DNA of 64,000 nucleotides from Streptomyces sp. 135 (GTDB lineage: Bacteria > Actinomycetota > Actinomycetes > Streptomycetales > Streptomycetaceae), in the NCBI RefSeq assembly GCF_020026305.1, contig NZ_CP075691.1, forward strand, positions 6,634,001 to 6,698,000, in the 5' to 3' direction. Under the pieces are notes generated by a model. It searched no databases. It was not told the origin of the DNA and was given only the letters and a program-made list of their open reading frames with translations. Below, in pieces: positions 18,480-26,385 of this stretch (position 1 is its first letter; each line of letters begins with the position of its first letter). The translations under genes and the position numbers were made by a program.

Positions 18480-18971
18480 GCTCGCGCCACGGTTCCCGAC
18501 AACATGGGCATGCTCTTCCGGCGCGAACTGGTCACCTTCGGCCCGCGCGAGGTGCTTCTGACCAGTGAGGAACCGGTCGTGGCGCAGTTCCTGTCCGGCC
18601 GCCGCGAAGGTCCGATCGGGATGTCGGAGGAGAAGGACGCCGCCACCCTCGCCGCCGAGGCCGCGGGGGCGAGGGGCGCCGACGCCCCGCGGGAGATCAT
18701 CCCGCAACTGGAGCCGTCCCCCGGACTTCCGCCGCGCCGCGCGGTCACCCGGCGCAAGGACCGGGTCCTCGGCATGCTCGACCGCCTGCCACCCGCGGCC
18801 CGCACCGCCATCGCCCATACGTACGCCATCCATGCGTCGGGCGACGCGTACGGCACCTCCGGTGGGCCCGGCACGTCCAGCGTGTCCGACGCCCCGGCCA
18901 CGCCCACCGCCCGCCGCACCCCCAGCACCACCACCCCCCTCCCGACGCAGGCCAACGGGAGTGGGGCGTGA
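18480..18971 (+). pseudogene. C-terminal remnant of the Mce-operon ABC ATPase (MlaF/Mkl-like)
   Basis: The frame encodes TVPDNMGMLFRRELVTFGPR, followed by LLTSEEPVVAQFL and GPIGMSEEKDAA. From knowledge of the family this is the end of the ATPase that powers Streptomyces Mce importers. About 250 residues that should carry Walker A, the signature motif and Walker B are absent: upstream of about 18480 the frame is unrelated, and the DUF6801-like gene begins divergently at 18351. The remnant still overlaps yrbE by GTGA at 18968, so the 3' part of the operon is intact. If translated from ATG 18504 it would be a 155-residue peptide without ATPase function. Confidence 0.75.
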
Positions 18972-19732
18972 TCGGCGGTGCCCTGCGGCAGACCGGGCGG
19001 CTGTTCGCGCTTGCCGTCGAGGTGGCGCGGGCGATCTTCCGGCGGCCGTTCCAGTTCCGGGAGTTCGTGGAGCAGTTCTGGTTCATCGCCGGGGTGACCA
19101 TCCTGCCCGCCGCCCTGGTCGCGATCCCGTTCGGCGCCGTGATCGCCCTCCAGGTCGGCTCGCTCACCCAGCAGCTCGGCGCCCAGTCCTTCACCGGCGG
19201 CGCCAGCGTGCTGGCCGTCGTTCAGCAGGCGAGCCCGCTGATCGTCGCCCTGCTCATCGCGGGCGCGGCCGGCTCCGCGATCTGCGCCGACCTCGGCTCG
19301 CGCACCATCCGCGAGGAACTGGACGCCATGGAGGTCATGGGCGTATCGCCCGTGCAACGCCTGGTGGTACCCCGCGTCCTGGCCACCATGGGCGTCGCGG
19401 TCCTGCTCAACGGCCTGGTCTCCGTGGTCGGCATCGTCGGGGGCTACGCCTTCAACGTCTTCCTCCAGGGCGGCACCCCCGGCGCCTACCTCTCCAGCTT
19501 CTCCGCCCTCGCCCAGCTCTCCGACCTCTACATCAGCGAACTCAAGGCCCTGGTCTTCGGGTTCATCGCGGGCGTCGTCGCCGCCTACCGCGGCCTGAAC
19601 CCGCGCGGCGGCCCCAAGGGCGTCGGCGACGCCGTCAACCAGTCCGTCGTCATCACCTTCCTGCTGCTCTTCTTCGTCAACATGGTGATGACGGGCGTCT
19701 ACCTCCAACTCGTGCCGCCGAAGGGAGGCTGA
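18968..19732 (+). CDS. yrbE1A: MlaE/YrbE-family permease (first of two)
   Basis: The 254-residue integral membrane protein has several hydrophobic helices and the MlaE-family core: PFGAVIALQVGSLTQQLG, ADLGSRTIREELDAMEVMGV and GLNPRGGPKGVGDAVN. It forms half of the permease dimer of an Mce lipid importer together with the next gene. The GTG start overlaps the stop of the ATPase remnant. In Streptomyces the ATPase-YrbE-YrbE-Mce x6 order is standard, so only the ATPase departs from the normal layout here. Confidence 0.92.
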   Translation: MIGGALRQTGRLFALAVEVARAIFRRPFQFREFVEQFWFIAGVTILPAALVAIPFGAVIALQVGSLTQQLGAQSFTGGASVLAVVQQASPLIVALLIAGAAGSAICADLGSRTIREELDAMEVMGVSPVQRLVVPRVLATMGVAVLLNGLVSVVGIVGGYAFNVFLQGGTPGAYLSSFSALAQLSDLYISELKALVFGFIAGVVAAYRGLNPRGGPKGVGDAVNQSVVITFLLLFFVNMVMTGVYLQLVPPKGG

Positions 19733-19737
19733 GCCCC

Positions 19738-20544
19738 GTGGCCTCCCCGCTCGCCTGGCTGGACCGCTCCGGCGACCAACTCCTGTTCTACGTACGCTCC
19801 CTGCTCTGGATCCCCCGCACCCTGCGCCGCTACCTCAAAGAGGTGCAGCGCCTCCTCGCCGAGGTGGCCTTCGGCACCGGTGGCCTCGGGGTCATCGGCG
19901 GCACCATCGGCGTGATGATCGCGATGACCCTGTTCACGGGGACCGTGGTGGGCCTTCAGGGATACGCGGCCCTCGACCAGATCGGCACCGCCGCCTTCAC
20001 CGGGTTCGTCTCCGCGTACTTCAACACCCGTGAGATCGCCCCGCTGGTCGCCGGCCTCGCCCTCTCCGCGACCGTCGGCGCCGGCTTCACCGCCCAGCTC
20101 GGCGCCATGCGCATCAACGAGGAGGTCGACGCCCTCGAAGGCATGGGCATCCGCTCCCTTCCCTACCTGGTCACCACCCGCATCATCGCCGGCGTCGTCG
20201 CCATCATCCCGCTCTACGCGATCGGGCTGCTCTCCTCCTACCTGGCATCCCGCTACGTCACGGTCCTCTTCAACGGCCAGTCCCGGGGAACGTACGACCA
20301 CTACTTCAATCTCTTCCTCTCCCCCACGGACGTGCTGCTCTCCGTCCTGAAGGTGCTCATCTTCAGCGTGATGGTGATCGTCGCCCACTGCTACTACGGC
20401 TACCGCGCCTCCGGCGGCCCGGCCGGAGTGGGCGTCGCCGTCGGCCGGTCGGTGCGCAACGCCATCGTGCTGATCAGCGTCACCGACTTCTTCCTGTCGC
20501 TGGCCCTGTGGGGCGCCACCACGACCGTGAAGGTGGCGGGCTGA
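19738..20544 (+). CDS. yrbE1B: MlaE/YrbE-family permease (second of two)
   Basis: The 268-residue partner permease shows the same family core (EIAPLVAGLALSATVGAGFT, GAMRINEEVDALEGMGIRSL, YGYRASGGPAGVGVAVGRSV) with about five to six membrane segments. GTG 19738 lies 6 bases after the first permease stop, with AGGGAGG overlapping that gene's end as ribosome binding site. An ATG-initiated Mce protein gene follows one base after its stop. The pair would form the membrane channel to which the MceA-F tube attaches. Confidence 0.92.
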   Translation: MASPLAWLDRSGDQLLFYVRSLLWIPRTLRRYLKEVQRLLAEVAFGTGGLGVIGGTIGVMIAMTLFTGTVVGLQGYAALDQIGTAAFTGFVSAYFNTREIAPLVAGLALSATVGAGFTAQLGAMRINEEVDALEGMGIRSLPYLVTTRIIAGVVAIIPLYAIGLLSSYLASRYVTVLFNGQSRGTYDHYFNLFLSPTDVLLSVLKVLIFSVMVIVAHCYYGYRASGGPAGVGVAVGRSVRNAIVLISVTDFFLSLALWGATTTVKVAG

Positions 20545-20545
20545 C

Positions 20546-21808
20546 ATGGTCGCAGTGAACCCGGCGCGGGGCGCGACCGTGCGCCGCCGGCTCGCCGGAG
20601 TGGTCTTCCTGGTGGTCCCCGCCCTGCTGGTGTGGCTCGCGGTCGCCGTCTACGGCAAGCGGTTCACCGACTCCGCCCCGGTGGTCGTGGAGACCGGCAG
20701 CGTCGGCAACGAGATGCACCTGGGCGCCGAGGTGAAACTGCGCGGCGTCGTCGTCGGCGAGGTCCGCGAGATCGACGCCACCGACGACGGCGCCCGGCTC
20801 ACCCTCGCCCTGCGCCCCGAGACCCTCGCCCGGATACCCGCCGACGTACGCGCCCAGATGCTGCCCACCACCCTGTTCGGCGAGCGCTTCGTCGCGCTCG
20901 TGCCGCCCGCGTCGCCGTCCGCGCGGCCCCTGGCCGCGGGTGCCGTCATCCCGCAGGACCGCTCCGCGAACGCCGTCGAACTCCAGCAGGTCCTCGACGA
21001 CGTGCTGCCCATGCTGACCGCCGTCCAGCCGCAGAAGCTCTCCGCCACCCTCTCCGCCGTCGCCCAGGCCCTGGAGGGACGCGGCGACCGGCTCGGGGAC
21101 ACCCTCACCCTCCTCGACTCCCACCTGCGGAAGTTCAACCCCCGACTGCCCACCCTCAACCGCGACTTGAAGCACCTCGTGAAGGTCAGCCATGTCTACG
21201 CCGACGCCGCCCCCGACATCCTCACGGCCCTCACCGACTTCACCACCACCAGCGGCACCCTGGCCGAGAAGGAGAGCGAACTGGCCGGCACCTTCGGCGC
21301 CACCACCAGGACGGCCGAGGACCTGACCGCCTTCCTGCGGCAGAACGAGGACAACATCATCCGGCTCTCCGCCTCCTCCCGGCCCACCCTGGAACTGCTC
21401 GCCGAGTACTCCTCGGCCTTCCCCTGCACCCTGCGCACCCTCGCCGACTTCGTGCCGGCCATGGACAAGGCCCTCGGCAAGGGCACCGACCGGCCCGGCC
21501 TGCGGGTCGACGTCACCACCGTGCCCTCCCGAGGCGCCTACCGCCCCGGCCGCGACACCCCTTCGTACGACGCGGGCGGCGGCCCCCGCTGCTACCCCGT
21601 GCCCTACCTCGGCGTCGCCGCGAAACCGGCCGTGCGGGCCCCCGCGGGGGCCGGGCAGGACCTCGGTCCCGCCAACTCCCCACAGGAGAACGACCTCGTC
21701 AACGAACTCCTCGCACCGGCCGCAGGCAAGGCCGCCGCCGACCTCCCGGAGTGGAGCACCCTGCTCGCGGGCCCGGCACTGCGCGGCACGGAGGTGGCCC
21801 TGCGATGA
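20546..21808 (+). CDS. mceA: Mce family protein MceA
   Basis: The 420-residue product has one N-terminal TM segment (VVFLVVPALLVWLAVAVYG), then the MCE/MlaD domain (VETGSVGNEMHLGAEVKLRG, VVVGEVREIDAT), then a long helical region (VLPMLTAVQPQKLSATLSAV) that in Mce proteins forms the periplasmic tunnel. The ending has the Mce1A-like AGGGPRCYPVPYLG. It is the first of six consecutive Mce genes linked by 4-bp overlaps, so expression is tightly coupled. The lipid substrate is unknown; steroid or fatty lipid uptake is the known role of actinobacterial Mce systems. Confidence 0.92.
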   Translation: MVAVNPARGATVRRRLAGVVFLVVPALLVWLAVAVYGKRFTDSAPVVVETGSVGNEMHLGAEVKLRGVVVGEVREIDATDDGARLTLALRPETLARIPADVRAQMLPTTLFGERFVALVPPASPSARPLAAGAVIPQDRSANAVELQQVLDDVLPMLTAVQPQKLSATLSAVAQALEGRGDRLGDTLTLLDSHLRKFNPRLPTLNRDLKHLVKVSHVYADAAPDILTALTDFTTTSGTLAEKESELAGTFGATTRTAEDLTAFLRQNEDNIIRLSASSRPTLELLAEYSSAFPCTLRTLADFVPAMDKALGKGTDRPGLRVDVTTVPSRGAYRPGRDTPSYDAGGGPRCYPVPYLGVAAKPAVRAPAGAGQDLGPANSPQENDLVNELLAPAAGKAAADLPEWSTLLAGPALRGTEVALR

Positions 21809-22881
21809 TGCTCCGGCGCACCGCCGACACCCGGCGCACCGCCCCCACCCGGCGCCGTCCGCTGACCGGCCCGGTGCTCAAGTCCCTCGCCTTCCTGGTG
21901 GTCACCGCGCTGGCCACGGCCGTCCTCGGGCTGAGCGTCTCCGGCACCGGCGTCGGCGACGACAGCCTCTCCTACAAGGCGCTGTTCACCGACGCCACCG
22001 GAGTCACCGACGGCGACAGCGTCCGCATCTCCGGGGTCGAGGTCGGCCGGGTCACCGACGTCCGCGTCGTCGGCCGGCGCACCGCCCAGGTCACCTTCAC
22101 CGTCCGCGACGACCGCACCCTGCCCGCGTCGGCCACCGCCGCCGTGAAGTACCTCAACATGGTCGGGCAGCGCTACATCGCCCTGGACCGGGGCAGCGGC
22201 GGCCTCACCGGCACCCTCGACGCCGGCGACACCATCCCGCTCGGCCGGACCGCCCCCGCCCTGGACCTGACCCTGCTCTTCAACGGCTTCAAGCCGCTCT
22301 TCGAGGGCCTCTCCCCGAAGGACGTCAACGAACTCGCCGGCTCCATCGTGCAGGTCCTCCAGGGCGAGGGCGGCACCGTCGACAGCCTCATCCGGCACGT
22401 CGGCTCCCTCAGTACGACGGTCGCCGCCAAGGACAAGGTCATCGGCAAGGTGGTCAAGAACCTCAACACCGTCCTGACCACCCTCAACGACCGCGAGGCC
22501 GACTTCGACGGCCTCGTGGACACCCTCCAGAAACTCGTCACCGGCTTCAACGCCGACCGCAAGCCCCTTGGCAAGGCCGTCACGGCCATGGGCGACCTGA
22601 CCACCGTGACCGCCGACCTCATCGACGAGGGACGCGCCCCCTTGAAGAAGGACATCCGCCAGTTGGGCCGCCTCTCGGACAACCTCGGCGACGCCACCCC
22701 GCAGATCGAGGACTTCCTGGAGCGGACCCCCGCCAAGCTGACCGCCCTGGGCCGCCTGTCGTCCTACGGCTCCTGGTTCAACCTCTACCTCTGCGAGGCC
22801 CGCGTGGACGGCGTGACCACCTCCACCGGTGCCGAGCCGCCCACCGGCATCGCGGTCACCGAAGCGAGGTGCGGTGCATGA
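21805..22881 (+). CDS. mceB: Mce family protein MceB
   Basis: The 358-residue product has a basic N-terminus, a TM segment (VLKSLAFLVVTALATAVLGL) and an MCE domain (TDGDSVRISGVEVGRVTDVR, YLNMVGQRYIALDRG). A helical tunnel region follows, ending with SSYGSWFNLYLCEA, the conserved Mce C-terminal motif. The start ATG 21805 overlaps the mceA stop (ATGATG; the second ATG at 21808 is an alternative). It functions with the other five Mce proteins. Confidence 0.92.
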   Translation: MMLRRTADTRRTAPTRRRPLTGPVLKSLAFLVVTALATAVLGLSVSGTGVGDDSLSYKALFTDATGVTDGDSVRISGVEVGRVTDVRVVGRRTAQVTFTVRDDRTLPASATAAVKYLNMVGQRYIALDRGSGGLTGTLDAGDTIPLGRTAPALDLTLLFNGFKPLFEGLSPKDVNELAGSIVQVLQGEGGTVDSLIRHVGSLSTTVAAKDKVIGKVVKNLNTVLTTLNDREADFDGLVDTLQKLVTGFNADRKPLGKAVTAMGDLTTVTADLIDEGRAPLKKDIRQLGRLSDNLGDATPQIEDFLERTPAKLTALGRLSSYGSWFNLYLCEARVDGVTTSTGAEPPTGIAVTEARCGA

Positions 22882-23981
22882 CCCTGCTGCTGCGGCCCGA
22901 ACGCCACGACACCCCCGCTCCCGCGCCCCGCCGCTTCCGCCCGCCGCGCCTGAAGCCGGTCAAGGACCGCGACCCGATCGCCGTGGCCCTCGTCGGGCTG
23001 CTCCTGCTGGCGCTGCTCACCGCCTTCGCCTACAACGCCGACCGGCTGCCCCTCACCGGCAAAGGCACCACCTACAGCGCCGACTTCACCGAGGCGGCGG
23101 GCCTGGACGAGGGCGACGAGGTGCGCGTCGCGGGCGTCAAGGTCGGCGAGGTCACCGGCGTGAGCCTCGACAGGGGCCGGGTGAAGGTCACCTTCGAGGT
23201 CGAGAAGGCCTGGATCGGCGACCGGACCACCGCCGCCATCGCCATCAAGACCCTGCTCGGCGACAAGTACCTGGCGCTCGATCCGCTCGGCACGGGGGAG
23301 CAGGACCCCGGCGACCGCATCCCGCGGACGCGGACCACCTCACCGTACGACGTCACCCAGGCGTTCCAGGACCTCGGTTCCACCGCCGACGCCATCGACA
23401 CCGAGCAGCTCGCCAAGAGCTTCGAGACGATCTCGGACACCTTCGAGAACTCGCCGCCGCACGTCCGCAAGGCCGCCACCGGACTGTCGGACCTGTCGCG
23501 TTCGGTCTCCAAGCGCGACCGCGAACTGTCCGAACTCCTCAAGGGCAGCGCCAAGTTCACCAAGACGCTGAAGGAGAAGAAGTCCAGCTTCGAGACCCTC
23601 ATCCAGGACGCGGGCCCGCTGCTCGGCGAACTCCAGGACCGGCGCAAAGCCATCACCGCCCTGCTGAAGGGCAGCCGCGCCCTCGGAACGGAACTGAGCG
23701 GCCTGGTGGACGACAACGAGAAGCAGCTCGGCCCCACCCTGAAGGCGCTCGGCCGCGTCACGACCGTCCTGAAGGAGAACAGCACCCGGCTCGACCGGAC
23801 GCTTGCCCTGGTCGGCCCCTATTACCGGCTCGTCGGCAACACCCTCGGCAACGGCCGCTGGTTCGACAGCTATCTGTGCGGGGTGGTGCCCCGCGACTAC
23901 CTGCCCGCGCGGTCCCAGCCCAAGACGTCGTGCATGCCGCCCAAGCAGTCGGCGGCGGCCCGGGGGAGCGGTGAACGATGA
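22878..23981 (+). CDS. mceC: Mce family protein MceC
   Basis: The 367-residue product has a TM segment (IAVALVGLLLLALLTAFAYN), an MCE domain (GLDEGDEVRVAGVKVGEVTG, LLGDKYLALDPLG) and a helical region ending NGRWFDSYLCGVVPRDYLPA. ATG 22878 is preferred because it overlaps the mceB stop and follows GAGGT; GTG 22869 is an alternative. The gene looks intact and of usual length. Confidence 0.92.
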   Translation: MTLLLRPERHDTPAPAPRRFRPPRLKPVKDRDPIAVALVGLLLLALLTAFAYNADRLPLTGKGTTYSADFTEAAGLDEGDEVRVAGVKVGEVTGVSLDRGRVKVTFEVEKAWIGDRTTAAIAIKTLLGDKYLALDPLGTGEQDPGDRIPRTRTTSPYDVTQAFQDLGSTADAIDTEQLAKSFETISDTFENSPPHVRKAATGLSDLSRSVSKRDRELSELLKGSAKFTKTLKEKKSSFETLIQDAGPLLGELQDRRKAITALLKGSRALGTELSGLVDDNEKQLGPTLKALGRVTTVLKENSTRLDRTLALVGPYYRLVGNTLGNGRWFDSYLCGVVPRDYLPARSQPKTSCMPPKQSAAARGSGER

Positions 23982-25177
23982 GCAAGCGCAGATCTTTCGT
24001 GGCGGCGCGCGGAAAGCTTCTCGCGGCGCGCGGCAAACGCCTTACGGCGCGGAGCAAACGCCCTGCGACGCGAGGCAATCGCCTTGCGGCGCGCGGCATG
24101 CCCTTCTCCTCCCGCAGGAAACTCCTCGCGGCCGCGATCGCCCTCGCCGTCGTCGCCGCCGGACTCGTCACGGTGCGCGCCCTGGACTCCACCGGCACCC
24201 GCGTCACCGCCTACTTCGACCGTGCCGTCGGCATCTACGCCGGTTCCGACCTGCGCGTCCTCGGCGTCAGGGTCGGCGAGGTGGAGTCGGTCCACCCCCA
24301 GGGCACCCGCGTGCGGGTCGAGCTGGCGCTGGACGACGGCATACGCGTACCGAAGTCGGCACGGGCCCTGGTGGTCGCGCCCAGCGTCGTCGCCGACCGC
24401 TACGTGCAGCTCACCCCGGCCTACCGTTCAGGGCCCGCCCTCGCCGACGGCGCCGTACTGCCCGCCTCCCGCAACCGCACCCCGGTCGAGATCGACCAGC
24501 TGTACGCCTCGATCACCGACCTGAGCGAGGCGCTCGGGCCGGACGGGGCCAACTCCTCCGGGGCCCTGTCCGAGCTGCTGAGGACGGGTGCCGCCAACCT
24601 CGACGGCAACGGCGAGGCCATCGGCAGCGGCATCGAGGAGTTCGGCAAGGCCACCAAGACCCTCGACGGCTCCAGCGACGACCTGTTCGCCACCCTCCGC
24701 AGCCTCCAGACCTTCACCACCATGCTGAAGGACAAGGACACCGACGTACGCACGGCACAGGAGCGGCTGGACACCGTCGTCGGCTACTTCGCCGACAACA
24801 AGGACGACCTCGCGGGCGCGCTGAAGGAACTCGGCACCGCACTCGGCCAGGTGAAGACCTTCGTCAAGGACAACCGGGGCGAGCTGGAGAAGAACGTCGA
24901 ACGGCTCGTCCCGATCACCCGGGCCCTGGCCCGCAACCGCACCTCGCTGGCCGAGGCCCTGGACGTCGCCCCGCTCGCCGCGGACAACCTCGTCGGCGCC
25001 TACGACACCGGCACCGGCAGGATCGACGGCCGCGCCAACCTCAACGAGATCAGCATGGGCGGCCCGCTGCTGCCGCTGCCGGTGACGGGCGGTACCGGGC
25101 CTTCCGGCTCACCCTCGCCCTCGTCCACACCCTCGTCCTCGCCCTCGGTCCCACCCACGAGGGAAGGTGCGCGGTGA
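23978..25177 (+). CDS. mceD: Mce family protein MceD with basic repeat N-terminus
   Basis: The 399-residue product has an MCE domain after the TM segment (LLAAAIALAVVAAGLVTVRA), with YAGSDLRVLGVRVGEVESV and VVADRYVQLTP. The helical region follows, then a Ser/Pro-rich tail (SGSPSPSSTPSSSPSVPPT). The cytoplasmic N-terminus is unusual: residues 8-42 are five tandem 7-residue units close to LAARGKR, giving a strongly positive leader. It overlaps mceC and mceE by 4 bp each. Confidence 0.92.
   Translation: MSKRRSFVAARGKLLAARGKRLTARSKRPATRGNRLAARGMPFSSRRKLLAAAIALAVVAAGLVTVRALDSTGTRVTAYFDRAVGIYAGSDLRVLGVRVGEVESVHPQGTRVRVELALDDGIRVPKSARALVVAPSVVADRYVQLTPAYRSGPALADGAVLPASRNRTPVEIDQLYASITDLSEALGPDGANSSGALSELLRTGAANLDGNGEAIGSGIEEFGKATKTLDGSSDDLFATLRSLQTFTTMLKDKDTDVRTAQERLDTVVGYFADNKDDLAGALKELGTALGQVKTFVKDNRGELEKNVERLVPITRALARNRTSLAEALDVAPLAADNLVGAYDTGTGRIDGRANLNEISMGGPLLPLPVTGGTGPSGSPSPSSTPSSSPSVPPTREGAR
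23999..24103 (+). repeat. Five 21-bp tandem repeats within mceD
   Basis: Five consecutive 21-bp units encode VAARGKL, LAARGKR, LTARSKR, PATRGNR and LAARGMP. DNA identity is strongest between the first and second units. They lie in the cytoplasmic N-terminal leader before the TM helix. Confidence 0.85.
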
Positions 25178-26385
25178 AGCGCGTCGTACGACGGCGGGCG
25201 CTCACCACCGGAGCCGCCACCGGTGCCGGTCTCGGCGGACTGCTCGCCCTCGGCCTCGGCTTCGCGCTCGCCCTCGGCGCCTTCTCCGTCACCGCCCCCC
25301 GCTTCGACGGCATCGAGGACCTGCCCCTGCCGGGCGGCGCCGACCTCGGCCCGCACCCCTACACCGTCACCGCCGAACTGGCCGACGCCCTCAGCCTGGT
25401 GCCGCACGCCGCGGTCAAGGTCAACGACGTCGCCGTCGGCCGGGTCACCTCCGTCCGCCTCGACGGCGACAAGTGGTCGGCCCGCGTCACGATGGAGATC
25501 AACGGCGACGTCCGGCTGCCCCGCGACGCGGGCGCCCGCCTGGAACAGTCAAGCCTGCTCGGCGAGAAGTACGTCAGCCTCATCGCGCCCGCCAAGTCGG
25601 CAGGACCGGCGGCACGGCTCGGCGACGGCGCCGTCATCCCCCTCTCCCGCACCGGCCGCAACACCGAGGTCGAAGAGGTGTTCGGCGCGCTGTCCCTGCT
25701 GCTCAACGGTGGCGGCGTCAACCAGCTCAAGACCATCACACGGGAACTCAACAAGGCCCTCGGCGGACGTGAACCCGAGGTCCGCTCCATGCTGAAACGG
25801 GTCGAGGAACTCGTGGGGAACCTCGACGACCACCGCGGTGACATCACCGACGCCCTCGACGGCGTCAACCGGCTCGCCACGACCCTCGCCGGCCGCAAGG
25901 ACGACGTACGCACCGTCCTGACCGGTCTCTCACCCGGTCTGAAGACCCTGGAGGAGCAGCGCGGCTCCCTGCTGACCATGCTGCGCTCCCTGGACAGGCT
26001 GTCCGGTGTCGCCGTCTCCACCGTCGAAGCGAGCAAGGACGACATGGTCGCCGACCTCAAGGCCCTCGCCCCCACCCTCAAGGCCCTCGCCGACGCGGGG
26101 ACCGACCTGCCGGACTCCCTCCAGGTGCTGCTCACCTACCCGTTCACCGACGAGGTGCTGAACGGCGTCAAGGGCGACTACCTCAACGTCTACCTGAAGA
26201 TGACCGCCGTCCCCGGCACCCAGGTGATCCCTCCTCTGGTGCCGCGCGGCACCCCTTCGCCCACCGCCGCGCCCAAGAAGCGGTCCGGCGCCAAGACCAC
26301 GGCCTCCCCCTCGGCGCCGCTGCCCCTGCCGTCCGTACCACCGGAACCCACCCGAAGTCCCGAGGACGGAGGCACGCCAGGATGA
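25174..26385 (+). CDS. mceE: Mce family protein MceE, without a visible lipobox
   Basis: The 403-residue product has an N-terminal hydrophobic segment (GLLALGLGFALALGAFSV), the MceE-like LPLPGGADLGPHPYTVTAEL, VKVNDVAVGRVTSVRLDG in the MCE domain, a helical region, and a Pro/Ser/Thr-rich tail. MceE proteins (LprK type) are usually lipoproteins with Cys shortly before the LPLPGGAD motif. Here that segment reads SVTAPRFDGIEDLPLPGG and contains no Cys, so lipidation is not predicted and the segment probably acts as a TM anchor. GTG 25174 overlaps the mceD stop. Confidence 0.9.
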   Translation: MKRVVRRRALTTGAATGAGLGGLLALGLGFALALGAFSVTAPRFDGIEDLPLPGGADLGPHPYTVTAELADALSLVPHAAVKVNDVAVGRVTSVRLDGDKWSARVTMEINGDVRLPRDAGARLEQSSLLGEKYVSLIAPAKSAGPAARLGDGAVIPLSRTGRNTEVEEVFGALSLLLNGGGVNQLKTITRELNKALGGREPEVRSMLKRVEELVGNLDDHRGDITDALDGVNRLATTLAGRKDDVRTVLTGLSPGLKTLEEQRGSLLTMLRSLDRLSGVAVSTVEASKDDMVADLKALAPTLKALADAGTDLPDSLQVLLTYPFTDEVLNGVKGDYLNVYLKMTAVPGTQVIPPLVPRGTPSPTAAPKKRSGAKTTASPSAPLPLPSVPPEPTRSPEDGGTPG

